Shown here piece after piece: positions 51,307 to 59,864 of a stretch of DNA of 64,000 nt. Position numbers and translations under genes: made by a program. Source of the DNA: DASUBV01 sp963822485 (lineage in GTDB: Bacteria > Actinomycetota > Actinomycetes > Streptosporangiales > Streptosporangiaceae); contig CAWGHW010000031.1 in NCBI GenBank assembly GCA_963822485.1, forward strand, positions 992,001 through 1,056,000. Direction: 5' to 3'. Positions within the stretch are counted from its first letter, which is position 1; each line of letters opens with the position of its first letter. Under the pieces are notes generated by a model. That model was not told the origin of the DNA. It saw only the letters and a list, made by a program, of their open reading frames with translations, and did not search any database.

Positions 51307-51347
51307 CTGTTGGCAGCGGGACATCCATGATCGGGCGTGCCGACCAC

Positions 51348-52853
51348 TCACCAGGAGGCGTGGTCGTGGCGGGAGACGGCCTGACGGGCGGACTCGAACG
51401 TGGCCCACAGCTCGTCCCAGACCCTGGCCCGGCTCTCGTCCGGCTCGGCGACCGCGCCGGACGACGGGAACGCGTCCGGCGGCCACTGGCCGTCGCTGGC
51501 CCTGGCCGCCAGCAGTGCGGCGCCGCGCGCCGAGTAGTCCGTGGCATCGTCGGGCGGCATCGAGACCAGGCGCCGGCTCGCGTCGGCCAGGTCGGCGCGG
51601 AACCGCTGGTCGGCGGCGCTGCCGCCCGCGACGGCCAGCGTCCGGCCGAAGCCGCCGGTCTCGTCGAGGACGGCCAGGCACCGGCGGCTCTCCAGCACGA
51701 TGCCGTTGACCAGGCCGCGGGCCAGGTGCTGTCGGCCGTGGCCCAGGTGCAGGCCGACCACGGCGCCGTGCAGCCGGGGATCCCACAGCGCGCCCTGCTC
51801 GCCGGGGCTCAGGTAGGGCAGCACCACCGGCGCCAGAGCCGGGTCGAGGCCGGCCGCCAGGGCGACCAGCCCGGCCGCGTCCAGCTCGCCGCCGAGCAGT
51901 CCGGCCAGCCAGGTGACCGCGCTCCCGGTGGCCAGCAGGTCCATCTCCAGGCCCCAGCGGCCGGGCTCGGCCAGCGGCGTGACCAGGAACCGGTGCCACG
52001 GGTCGAGCACCAGCTCGCCGGACACGCCCATGATCACGTTGCTGGTGCCCGCCACGTAGGCCACCTGGCCGGGGTCACGGACGCCCAGGCCCAGCGCGCC
52101 CAGCACCGAGTCGGCGGCGCCGAGCCCGACCGGGATCGGGCCGCAGCCCAGCCGCCCGGCCAGCTCCGGCCGCAGCGGGCGGCTCGCGGTCGAGGGCAGC
52201 ACCGGCGGCAGGGCCGGGAGCCCGGCGGCGCCCTCGGCGCCCTCGGCCGCGTCCGCCGCCGCCGCGCGCACCGCCTCGTTCCAGCGGCCGGTCTCCAGCT
52301 CATAGCAGCCGAACCCGGTGGCCGTGCTGGGATCGGTGGCCAGCTCCCCGGTCAGCCAGCCGAACAGGTAGTCCTTGGCCGACGCGATCGTGGCCGTGGC
52401 CGCGGCCCGGGCGGGATCGGCGGCGGCCAGCCCGGCGTACATCGGCAGCAGGTACCGCCCGTCCACCCACTGGCCGGTCAGCCGGTACAGGGCGTCGGCG
52501 CCGCAGCCCTCGCGCAGCTCGTCGCCGCGCGCGTCGGCCCGGCTGTCCTGCCAGGTGATGGCGGGCCCGGTCGGCTCGCCGCGGCGGCCGACGGTGACCA
52601 GGGTGGGGATCATCCCGGACAGCCCGATGCCCCGCCAGCGCCGGGCCGGGACCGCGGCGGCGAGCTGGCTGGTCACCTGCTCCACGGCCCGCAGCCAGTC
52701 GCCGGGGTCCTGCTCGCAGGCCCCGGCGCCCGGGTGCGCGGTCGGGTAGCCGGCGCTGGCCCGCGCGGCCACGGCGCCCGCGGCGGTCAGGGCCACGCCC
52801 TTGAGCCCCGAGGTGCCCAGGTCCAGGCCGATCCAGGCCCCCTCGGCGCTCAT
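51348..52853 (-). CDS. FGGY-family carbohydrate kinase
   Basis: 501 residues. The actin/hexokinase ATPase fold of FGGY kinases: WIGLDLGTSGLKGVALTAAG at the N-terminus (phosphate 1), ITWQDSRADARGDEL with the catalytic Asp, VAYVAGTSNVIMGVSG (phosphate 2) and LAVAGGSAADQRFRADLAD (adenosine site). Closest in feel to xylulokinase or gluconokinase-like kinases, but substrate residues cannot be assigned. The start overlaps the permease stop by 4 bases (ATGA), so the kinase phosphorylates something tied to that permease's operon, which carries a GntR-type operator upstream. An Ala-rich insertion lies near residue 200. Confidence 0.9.
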   Translation of the reverse strand: MSAEGAWIGLDLGTSGLKGVALTAAGAVAARASAGYPTAHPGAGACEQDPGDWLRAVEQVTSQLAAAVPARRWRGIGLSGMIPTLVTVGRRGEPTGPAITWQDSRADARGDELREGCGADALYRLTGQWVDGRYLLPMYAGLAAADPARAAATATIASAKDYLFGWLTGELATDPSTATGFGCYELETGRWNEAVRAAAADAAEGAEGAAGLPALPPVLPSTASRPLRPELAGRLGCGPIPVGLGAADSVLGALGLGVRDPGQVAYVAGTSNVIMGVSGELVLDPWHRFLVTPLAEPGRWGLEMDLLATGSAVTWLAGLLGGELDAAGLVALAAGLDPALAPVVLPYLSPGEQGALWDPRLHGAVVGLHLGHGRQHLARGLVNGIVLESRRCLAVLDETGGFGRTLAVAGGSAADQRFRADLADASRRLVSMPPDDATDYSARGAALLAARASDGQWPPDAFPSSGAVAEPDESRARVWDELWATFESARQAVSRHDHASW

Positions 52854-54343
52854 GCCGGCGTCGGCCCGGCCAGCTCTTCCTCGATCAGGTCACCGTGGCT
52901 GGTCGTCGGGTCGGTATAGAAGCTGGACCGGCCGACCCGCTGGGCGACGAACGAGAGGATCAGCCCGAGCAGCGCCAGCCCGAACCCGAACGCGATCTCC
53001 ACCCCGTTGAGCGACCCGGTGGCCAGCGAGTAGATGATCACGAACGCCATGAACGCGGCGCCCAGTCCGGGCAGCACGCCGCCGAGGAAGAAGGTGGATG
53101 CGCTGCGCATGATCGTGCGGCGGTAGTACCAGACCGCGGTGCCGGCGGTCAGCAGGTAGAAGATGGCCGCCATCAGGCCGAGGGTACTCACGATGTCGCC
53201 CAGCGCCTGGCCGATCGGGCCGATGAGGGTGGAGGCCCACAGGAACACCACGTTCAGCAGCCCGAGCAGGATGGTGGCGTTCCACGGCGTGTGGTGCTTG
53301 CTGCTCACGGCCCCGAAAAAGCGCGGGAACACCCGGTCGCGGCCCATGGCGAAGGAGATCCGGGAGGAGCTGACGATCGCCGCCTGGAGCGAGGCCAGCG
53401 TGCCGCCCAGGACGGCCACGATCATGACCTGCTTCCAGAAGCCGCCGCCCAGCAGCTGGCCGACGTAGGCCAGGATGTTGGCCGCGTGATTCTGCAGCAC
53501 GTGGCTGGGGGCCACGCCCTGGAAGGCCATGATGACCACCGCGTACAGGACGAACAGGATCACCACGCTGGTGACCGCGGCCGGGCCCGCCTTGCGGCCC
53601 TCGGTCTCCTCGCCCACGTACGCCGCAGTGTCCCAGCCCGAGTACAGGAAGATGGCCAGCAGCACCCCGGAGATCAGGGCCTTGAACCCGCCCGCGCCGC
53701 TCAGCGTGAACCAGGAGCTGGCCAGGTGGACGGTGTGGTGCAGGTGGTGGCCGTAGATGGCCACGATGGCCGCGACGGTGAAGCCGACCAGCAGCCCGTA
53801 CTCGAAGATCGCCCAGCCCCACTGGAACCGGGCCGACAGCTTGACGCCGAGCGCCGCGACCACCAGCACGATCAGGTCGAACGCCGTGCCGACCGCCGCG
53901 ACCGCGTAGGAATTGTTGGCCGCCGAGTTGCTGAAGAAGCTCAGCATGTAGCTGCCGAGCGGGATCGTCAGGCTGGTTGTGCCGACCGTGTAGTACATCA
54001 GCATGATCCAGCCGGCGAAGAACCCGGCGTGCGGGTTGAGCGCCCGGCCGACCCAGGAGTAGGTGGCCCCCGCGCTCGGCTGCCAGGCGTTGAGCCGCTG
54101 GTAGCCCAGGGCGATGCCGAGCATCGGGATGAAGCAGATCAGCAGCGGCAGGAAGCTGGCGTAGCCCACGGTGGCCAGCAGCGCGGCCAGCGTGACCGCG
54201 ATGCTCTGCGTGGGCCCGGAGCTGGCCAGCGCCATGATGACGACGTCGCCCGCCTTGAGCGCGCCGGCCCGCAGGCCGCGGTCATGCTGGCCGGACGGCG
54301 GTCCGGCGGTCGACTCCTGGCCGCTGCTGACTGGCGTGGACAT
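52850..54343 (-). CDS. APC-superfamily amino acid/amine permease
   Basis: 497 residues; ATG 54343 has AAGGAGA 7 nt upstream. About twelve membrane helices, beginning LKAGDVVIMALASSGPTQSI and LLATVGYASFLPLLICFIP, with NAWQPSAGATYSWVGRALNP (the conserved re-entrant PSAGATYSWV segment of APC transporters), LYSGWDTAAYVGEETEGR and SSRISFAMGRDRVFP. These are typical of the amino acid/polyamine/organocation family. It is first in a coupled operon with the FGGY kinase. The perfect palindrome GACATACTGTGTATGTC 44 nt upstream marks it as part of the GntR regulon. The transported amine or amino acid is unknown. Confidence 0.92.
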   Translation of the reverse strand: MSTPVSSGQESTAGPPSGQHDRGLRAGALKAGDVVIMALASSGPTQSIAVTLAALLATVGYASFLPLLICFIPMLGIALGYQRLNAWQPSAGATYSWVGRALNPHAGFFAGWIMLMYYTVGTTSLTIPLGSYMLSFFSNSAANNSYAVAAVGTAFDLIVLVVAALGVKLSARFQWGWAIFEYGLLVGFTVAAIVAIYGHHLHHTVHLASSWFTLSGAGGFKALISGVLLAIFLYSGWDTAAYVGEETEGRKAGPAAVTSVVILFVLYAVVIMAFQGVAPSHVLQNHAANILAYVGQLLGGGFWKQVMIVAVLGGTLASLQAAIVSSSRISFAMGRDRVFPRFFGAVSSKHHTPWNATILLGLLNVVFLWASTLIGPIGQALGDIVSTLGLMAAIFYLLTAGTAVWYYRRTIMRSASTFFLGGVLPGLGAAFMAFVIIYSLATGSLNGVEIAFGFGLALLGLILSFVAQRVGRSSFYTDPTTSHGDLIEEELAGPTPA

Positions 54344-54386
54344 GGCGCGTCTCCTTCTCGCTCGGAGGACTCCTCCGCACTCAGAA

Positions 54387-54403
54387 GACATACTGTGTAT
54401 GTC
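54387..54403. promoter_or_regulatory. GntR operator upstream of the permease-kinase operon
   Basis: GACATAC-TGT-GTATGTC is a perfect 7-bp inverted repeat. The core CATACTGTGTATG recurs upstream of the aminotransferase (56939) and of the ABC importer (57119). A GntR gene lies between these sites. The shared motif is direct sequence evidence; the identity of the binding protein is inferred. Confidence 0.75.
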
Positions 54404-54602
54404 AAGTAGGTGCTGACACGATAGAGGCGCGACCCGGTCGAGCGCAATGGGGCATGATGGCAGCTTTACTGCTAATTGCGCAGGTCCCTGCGGCAGATTG
54501 ACGCAGCCTTCTGACGCCACCGCCTTCTGGGCAGCCGCGATGCGCATGGAGCTGGCTTGGGGGGTCGGCGGGGGCCGGTGACGCGGGCGGGCTGGCGGGG
54601 GG

Positions 54603-55502
54603 TTAGCGCAGTGGCCGGGCAGCCCGCGCGCGGGGCGGGGCGGACCGGCGCTCCGGCAGGGCGCGGAGGTCCCAGTCCTGGAAGCCGGGAGTCGGCAGCA
54701 GGTGCCGCGCGGTGCTCCCGGAGATGGCGAACGCGAACTCGGTGGCCGGGTAGAGCTGCTCGAAGCAGTCGAACGGGGTACCCGACTTGTCCATGCTCAG
54801 CCCGCGGATCCGCACCACCTGGGTGCGCGGCGGGATGGTCAGCAGCCGGCGTTCCTCCGGGCTCGGCAGCACCACCTCGAGGTACTGCTCCTCGTACTCG
54901 TCCTCCAGGCCGCACTCGGCGGCCAGCAGGTCGTACAGCGAGCCGTCCAGCCGGCTCACCTGCTGGTCCAGGTCGGGCGCGAGGGCCACCGGGATGATCG
55001 AGGTCTCCACCACGGCGGGCTGGCCGTCGATCATCCGCAGCCGCCGCAGCCGCCAGACGTGCGCGTCGGCGCGGATGTGCAGGGCCCGGGCCACGTCGGG
55101 CGAGGGCAGGCCGCGGAGCATCTCCAGTACCCGGGTGGCGAGGGTCTGGCCGGGCTCATCGCCCTCGCCGCCCAGCGTGGTCAGCAGGCTGCCGGCCCTA
55201 GTCGGCTCGGTCACGATCCGCGGCCGGGCCAGGAAGGTGCCCAGCCCCTGGTGGCGGCGGACCTTGCCGGCCCGCTCGAGCTCATCCAGGGCCCGGCGCA
55301 CGGTGATCAGGCTGACGCCGACGCTGGCCGCCAGCTCGGCGTAGGTGGGCAGCATGTCGCCGGGGACCAGGCCGCGCTCGGCGACCAGCCCCTCGACGTA
55401 GTCCACGACCTGCTCGTACAGCAGCCCCGACCCGGGCTTGCCCTGGCCGGCCGCGGGCCGGGCTGTCCGGCTGGGCCGGGTGCCGCCAAGATCGAGGACC
55501 AT
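54603..55502 (-). CDS. GntR/HutC family regulator with UTRA domain
   Basis: 299 residues. The winged helix covers about 26-95: LYEQVVDYVEGLVAERGLV, MLPTYAELAASVGVSLITV and RRALDELERAGKVRRHQGLGTF. A UTRA effector domain follows (LHIRADAHVWRLRRLRMIDG, EEQYLEVVLPSPEERRLL, MDKSGTPFDCFEQLYPATEFAFAI split across two strands). HutC-type proteins repress catabolic operons until a small ligand binds. It sits 12 nt after the aminotransferase gene on the same strand, so it is autoregulated through the operator at 56939. Predicted regulon: permease-kinase, aminotransferase-gntR, and the ABC importer-hydrolase operon. Confidence 0.9.
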   Translation of the reverse strand: MVLDLGGTRPSRTARPAAGQGKPGSGLLYEQVVDYVEGLVAERGLVPGDMLPTYAELAASVGVSLITVRRALDELERAGKVRRHQGLGTFLARPRIVTEPTRAGSLLTTLGGEGDEPGQTLATRVLEMLRGLPSPDVARALHIRADAHVWRLRRLRMIDGQPAVVETSIIPVALAPDLDQQVSRLDGSLYDLLAAECGLEDEYEEQYLEVVLPSPEERRLLTIPPRTQVVRIRGLSMDKSGTPFDCFEQLYPATEFAFAISGSTARHLLPTPGFQDWDLRALPERRSAPPRARAARPLR

Positions 55503-55514
55503 AGCGAATTAACC

Positions 55515-56885
55515 CTAGCCGCCCCGGCTGATCACGGCGAACGCTTCCTGCGCCGCGTTCAGCATGAGGGCGACGTCCTCGCTGGTGTGCACGAGCGACA
55601 GGAACAGGTTCTCGTACTGGCTGGGGTGGAACAGCACGCCGCGCAGCAGCATCTCCTGCCACCACCGGGTGAACATGGCCTCGTCGGCGTACCGCTCGGC
55701 CTCCCGCCAGTTGCGGATGGGCCGCTCGCTGAACCAGATCTGGAACACCGTGCCGAGACCCTCCACGATCACCGGCAGCCCGGCGTCCGCGGCCAGCTTG
55801 CGCAGCCCGCTCATCAGCGACTCGCCGAGCGCGCGCTGGCGCTCGAACAGGCCGGGCTCGGCCAGCGCGTCCATGGTCGCGCTGACCGCGGCGCACGCGA
55901 TCGTGTTGGCGTTGTAGGTGCCGGAGTGCGAATAGCGGCCTTCGGCGATCATGGACATGGCCTCGTGCGACCCGCCGATGGCGGCGACGGGGAAGCCGCC
56001 GCCCAGGCCCTTGGCCATGGTGGTCAGGTCCGGGGTCACGCCGAAGAACTCCTGGGCGCCGCCCCGCGCGAACCGGAAGCCGGTGATCACCTCGTCGAAG
56101 ATGAGCAGCGCGCCGTGCCGCCGGGTCTGCTCGCGCAGCAGTTCCAGGTAGCCGGGCTCGGGCAGGATGCACCCGGTGTTGAACACCGCGGGCTCGGTGA
56201 TGACCGCGGCCACCTGGTCGCCGCGCTCTTCCATGACCGCGATGAAGCTCTCGGGGTCATTCCAGGTCAGCACGATGAGCGTATCGGCGAGCTCGGCCGG
56301 GACGCCGGGACCGGACGGCACCGGGCGCGGCATGCGCGCCGGGCCGGCCAGCTCGGGGTCGACGTGGTTGCTCCAGTAGATGGTGTCCTGCCAGCCGTGG
56401 TAGTGGCCCTCGAAGCGGATGATCAGCCGGCGGCCGGTGTGCGCGCGGGCCAGCCGGAGGGCCGTGCCGACCACCTCACTGCCGGAGTTGGAGAACCGGA
56501 CCAGGTCGACGCCGGGCACGGCCTCGGTGACCTTGCGGGCCGCCTCGATCTCCAGCTCGTAGGGCAGGCCGAAGCAGGTGCCCAGGTCGGTCACGGCCCG
56601 GGTCACGGCCCGGGTGACCGCCGGGTGCCGGTGGCCCAGGATCATCGGGCCCAGGCCGAGCAGGTAGTCGATGTACTCGTGGCCGTCCACGTCGCGCAGC
56701 CGCGACCCGGTGCCCTCGGCCATGAACGGCGGATAGGGCTTCCAGCCGAACTTGACGGTCCTGGCGCTGCTGCCCGCCCCGCCGGGGATGTACCGGCTGG
56801 CTTCGGCGAACAACTCGCCGGACCGCTCCGCCCAGAGCCGGTATCGCTCGTCGAAGGATCGCTCGTCTTGCGTATGCGCAGCCAA
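55515..56885 (-). CDS. Class III aminotransferase, glutamate-1-semialdehyde-aminomutase-like
   Basis: 456 residues from TTG 56885; no in-frame ATG precedes the conserved part. Motifs: ARTVKFGWKPYPPFMAEGTG, GLGPMILGHRHPAV, FSNSGSEVVGTALRLARA (phosphate), LLIFDEVITGFRFARGG with Asp264, and TMAKGLGGGFPVAAIGG with Schiff-base Lys292. HemL itself belongs with haem genes, and none are near; paralogues of this type in transport clusters act on amino-sugar or amine substrates. The gene carries a CATACTGTGTATA operator 54 nt upstream and is divergent from the ABC importer. It probably deaminates or isomerises a compound imported by that system. Confidence 0.88.
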   Translation of the reverse strand: MAAHTQDERSFDERYRLWAERSGELFAEASRYIPGGAGSSARTVKFGWKPYPPFMAEGTGSRLRDVDGHEYIDYLLGLGPMILGHRHPAVTRAVTRAVTDLGTCFGLPYELEIEAARKVTEAVPGVDLVRFSNSGSEVVGTALRLARAHTGRRLIIRFEGHYHGWQDTIYWSNHVDPELAGPARMPRPVPSGPGVPAELADTLIVLTWNDPESFIAVMEERGDQVAAVITEPAVFNTGCILPEPGYLELLREQTRRHGALLIFDEVITGFRFARGGAQEFFGVTPDLTTMAKGLGGGFPVAAIGGSHEAMSMIAEGRYSHSGTYNANTIACAAVSATMDALAEPGLFERQRALGESLMSGLRKLAADAGLPVIVEGLGTVFQIWFSERPIRNWREAERYADEAMFTRWWQEMLLRGVLFHPSQYENLFLSLVHTSEDVALMLNAAQEAFAVISRGG

Positions 56886-56938
56886 GGCCGGCGGCTCCCA
56901 TCTCGCTTGCTAGTGACACCGCCTAGGACGATACCTAG

Positions 56939-56951
56939 CATACTGTGTATA
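56939..56951. promoter_or_regulatory. GntR operator upstream of the aminotransferase-gntR operon
   Basis: CATAC-TGT-GTATA matches the perfect site at 54387-54403 at 12 of 13 core positions. It lies 54 nt before the aminotransferase start and implies autoregulation of the GntR gene. Confidence 0.68.
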
Positions 56952-57085
56952 TTCAATAGCGGCTCGGCGGCCGTGATCGCGACCGGTCCGGCTGGTCCCC
57001 GTGCCGTCGTCCGGCCGGGGCTCGCCAGCCCAGATTGCGGGTAAATTACCAGCCTGTTTCGGGGCAATGACGATCCCGTGAGGGC

Positions 57086-57168
57086 TTGACAAGCTTTCCG
57101 CGCCGGTTCCAAGATGTCCATACTCTGTATGCAAAGAGGCTCTGTATGTAAAGGCACTCTGTATGCGA
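57086..57168 (+). promoter_or_regulatory. Promoter of the ABC importer operon with a 17-bp-period operator array
   Basis: TTGACA (57086-57091) is a consensus -35; CAAGAT at 57110-57115 is the best -10. The perfect palindrome CATAC-TCT-GTATG (57119-57131) then covers the expected start site. CTCTGTATG recurs at 57123, 57140 and 57157, exactly 17 bp apart, giving three operator half-sites in tandem. This position predicts repression by the GntR protein, perhaps as a multimer. Confidence 0.65.
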
Positions 57169-57228
57169 AGAGGCAGGCAGAGTCGCCGCCGCGCAGCTCC
57201 CACCCGTGCTCAGTTCTCAGGGGTTCCG

Positions 57229-58875
57229 ATGCCGAAGCATGCCAGCCGCCGTGACTTCCTCAAGCGAGCCGGGCTGCTGAGCCTGGCGGTGCCCGGCGCG
57301 GCCGTCGGGCTGGACGCGTGCGCCAACGTGGCCACCAGCGCCAAGGCGTCCACGATCCGGGTTGGCTGGACCATCGAGCCGGACACCATGAACCCGATGA
57401 CCAGCTACAGCACCGAGGCGGTGGAGGTGCTCCAGCTCGTCTACGACTACCTGATCGGGACCAGCCTGGCGCTCAAGTCCGAGCCGGGCCTGGCCACCTC
57501 CTGGGCCTACAGCGCGGACGGCAAGACGATCACCTACCGGCTGCGCTCGGCCACCTGGCACGACGGCAAGCCGTTCACCTCGGCCGACGTCAAGTTCACC
57601 TTCGAGCTGATCAAGTCGAAGCAGCTCAGCCAGTACGCCCAGTGGGTCACCCAGCTGGCGTCGGTGGACACTCCGGACGATCACACCGTGGCGCTGCACT
57701 TCACCCAGCCCCAGGCGTTCAATCCCGGGCTGGCGGTGCCGATCCTGCCCCAGCACATCTGGGCGGGCATGTCGGCCTCGGACATCCAGAAGTTCGCCAA
57801 CGCCCACCCGGTCGGCACCGGGCCCTACAAGTTCGTGAACTGGAAGCACGGCCAGTCCATCGAGGTCGCCCGCAACGACGGCTTCTGGGGGGCCAAGCCC
57901 GCGGCGCAGAAGATCACCTGGATCCTGTTCCAGAACGAGGACATCATGGCGCAGAGCCTGCGCACCGGCGCCGTGGACATCTGCCCGGAGATCCCGCCGA
58001 CCATCTGGGACGGCCTGTCGGGCGCGCCGAAGGTCAAGACGGTGTCGATGGAGTCGTGCTCGTTCCACCACATCGGCATCAACGTCTCCGACAACCCGAA
58101 GTCCGGCGGCAACCCGCTGCTCAAGGACCGGGCCATCCGGCTGGCCCTGAGCTATGCCGTGGACCGCCAGCAGCTGGTCAACGTGGCGCTGGCCGGGCAC
58201 GGCGAGCCCGGCAGCACGATCCTGCCCAGCGGCCTGGGCGACTGGCACCTGGACATCCCGGCCGAGCAGCAGTACAACGCCAACCCGGCCAAGGCCCGCG
58301 AGCTGCTGGACGCGGCCGGCTACCTGGCCCGCGGCGGCAGCGTGCGGTCCGACAAGCATGGCAACAAGCTCAGCTTCCGGCTCATCGCGATCGAGTCGAC
58401 CTCGGTCGACGTGGCGGCGGCTCAGATCTTCCGCGACGCCTGCGCCAAGGTCGGCATCGAGCTGACCCTGACCACCCTGGACGCCAACTCGCTCGGCTCC
58501 ACGGTCTACAACGCCAAGGCGCCGAACTGGGACATCTTCGTCTGGGGCTGGGACTCGGGCGTCTACGACCCCGACTACATGCTCGGCGTCCCGCTGTGCA
58601 ACCAGATCGGCTCGAACAACGACGTGTACTACTGCAACCGCCACTACGACGAGCTCTACAACGACCAGGCCACCCAGCTCGACCGGGACAAGCGGCTGGC
58701 CCAGGTCCACGAGGCCCAGCAGTACTACTACGACGACGCGGCCTACATCATCATGTGGTACCAGGCCAAGCTCCAGGGCTACCGGACCGATACCTGGAAG
58801 GGCTGGACCCCGACGCGCGGCGGGATGATCCTGAACTTCACCAGGGACAACTACCTCAGGGTCACGCCGGTCTAG
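57229..58875 (+). CDS. Family 5 extracellular solute-binding protein
   Basis: 548 residues from ATG 57229. The N-terminus has a twin-arginine motif (SRRDFLKRAG), a hydrophobic stretch and Cys32 in GLDACANV, so it is probably Tat-exported and possibly lipid-anchored, though the lipobox is imperfect. The mature protein is an SBP_bac_5 (DppA/OppA) type: TIEPDTMNPMTSYSTEA, TWHDGKPFTSADVKFTFEL, VGTGPYKFVNW and IRLALSYAVDRQQLVNVALA. It captures a peptide-like or opine-like ligand for the two permeases and two ATPases that follow at 0-15 nt spacing. The ligand is not predictable from sequence. Confidence 0.93.
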   Translation: MPKHASRRDFLKRAGLLSLAVPGAAVGLDACANVATSAKASTIRVGWTIEPDTMNPMTSYSTEAVEVLQLVYDYLIGTSLALKSEPGLATSWAYSADGKTITYRLRSATWHDGKPFTSADVKFTFELIKSKQLSQYAQWVTQLASVDTPDDHTVALHFTQPQAFNPGLAVPILPQHIWAGMSASDIQKFANAHPVGTGPYKFVNWKHGQSIEVARNDGFWGAKPAAQKITWILFQNEDIMAQSLRTGAVDICPEIPPTIWDGLSGAPKVKTVSMESCSFHHIGINVSDNPKSGGNPLLKDRAIRLALSYAVDRQQLVNVALAGHGEPGSTILPSGLGDWHLDIPAEQQYNANPAKARELLDAAGYLARGGSVRSDKHGNKLSFRLIAIESTSVDVAAAQIFRDACAKVGIELTLTTLDANSLGSTVYNAKAPNWDIFVWGWDSGVYDPDYMLGVPLCNQIGSNNDVYYCNRHYDELYNDQATQLDRDKRLAQVHEAQQYYYDDAAYIIMWYQAKLQGYRTDTWKGWTPTRGGMILNFTRDNYLRVTPV

Positions 58876-58889
58876 GCGGCTCACGCGAC

Positions 58890-59864
58890 GTGTCCCGCCT
58901 CCGCTACCTGGCCCGCAAGATCCTCGGGCTGATCATCACCTTGTTCTGCGTGGTGACGTTCAACTTCGCGCTGTTCCACCTGCTGCCCGGCAACCCGGTC
59001 CGGCTGCTGGCCCGCTCCGGGCACCTGACCCCGCAGGCGGTGGCCGACATCACCCGGGTCTACGGGCTCAACCACCCGGTCCCGGTGCAGTACCTCATCT
59101 ACCTCAAGGACATGCTGCACGGCCAGCTCGGCATCTCTTACACCTACCGGATCCCGGTCGCCCAGCTGCTGGGCCAGTACCTCGGCAACACGGTGCTGCT
59201 GCTGGCCGCGGCCACCATCCTGACCATCGTGCTGGGCGTCCTGGTCGGCGTGGTGGCAGCCAACCGCCGCGGCGGCAGCGTGGACTCGCTGACCGTGACC
59301 TCCTCGGTCGTCGGCTGGGCGCTGCCCACGTTCTGGACCGGCCTGATCCTGGCCTTCCTGCTCGGGGTCTGGCTGCACGCCTTCCCGATCTTCGGCATGG
59401 AGACCCCCAACGCCGTCTACACCTCCGGCTTCCAGCGGATCGAGGACATCGCCGCCCACCTGTTCCTGCCCACGCTGACCCTGGTCGTGGTCAACATCGC
59501 GCAGTTCGTGCTGGTCGCGCGGGCGTCGGTGATCGAGGTGCTGGCCGACGACTTCATGCTCACCGCCACGGCCAAGGGGCTGCCGCCGCGCCGGGTGCTG
59601 TGGCGGCACGCGGTGCGCAACGCGCTGCTGCCCGTCGTCACCTCCTCGGCGCTGCTGGTCGGCCTGGTGGTCAGCGGCGCCATCGAGGTGGAGACCGTCT
59701 TCTCCTGGCCCGGCATGGGCCTGCTGGTCTACAACGCGGTGCTCAACCGCGACTACCCGGTGATCGAGGCCGCGTTCCTGGTCTTCGCCGTCGTGGTGCT
59801 GATCGTCAACTTCATCAGCGACCTGCTCTACCAGGCGCTGGATCCGAGAGTGCGGAGCGCCTGA
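58890..59864 (+). CDS. ABC transporter permease (DppB-type)
   Basis: 324 residues from GTG 58890, 14 nt after the binding-protein stop. Begins LARKILGLIITLFCVVTFNF and LLPGNPVRLLARSG, the usual start of DppB/OppB permeases, with about six membrane helices. The EAA loop is present (MLTATAKGLPPRRVLWRHAV), which contacts the ATPases. The stop overlaps the next permease start (TGATG). It forms the membrane channel with the DppC-type partner. Confidence 0.94.
   Translation: MSRLRYLARKILGLIITLFCVVTFNFALFHLLPGNPVRLLARSGHLTPQAVADITRVYGLNHPVPVQYLIYLKDMLHGQLGISYTYRIPVAQLLGQYLGNTVLLLAAATILTIVLGVLVGVVAANRRGGSVDSLTVTSSVVGWALPTFWTGLILAFLLGVWLHAFPIFGMETPNAVYTSGFQRIEDIAAHLFLPTLTLVVVNIAQFVLVARASVIEVLADDFMLTATAKGLPPRRVLWRHAVRNALLPVVTSSALLVGLVVSGAIEVETVFSWPGMGLLVYNAVLNRDYPVIEAAFLVFAVVVLIVNFISDLLYQALDPRVRSA

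Larger units (their letters stand above)
50947..51347. other. Intergenic region between lysA and the FGGY kinase gene
   Basis: 401 bp between convergent genes. It contains a 90-bp tandem duplication, a long palindrome and a second short hairpin, each listed separately. No reading frame here looks like a real gene. Confidence 0.7.
56886..57228. other. Divergent regulatory region of the aminotransferase and ABC importer operons
   Basis: 343 bp with two operator clusters and a -35 box, listed separately. Between them (56953-57085) the sequence has no gene or repeat. Confidence 0.6.

Noticed and set aside
54404..54602. Small gene between the permease promoter and gntR
   Set aside because: Only short GC-rich frames without a start, ribosome site or domain.
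55515..56885. Assignment as HemL of haem biosynthesis
   Set aside because: The GSA-aminomutase-like motifs are present, but the gene sits in a GntR-controlled transport cluster with no hem genes, so a catabolic paralogue is more likely.
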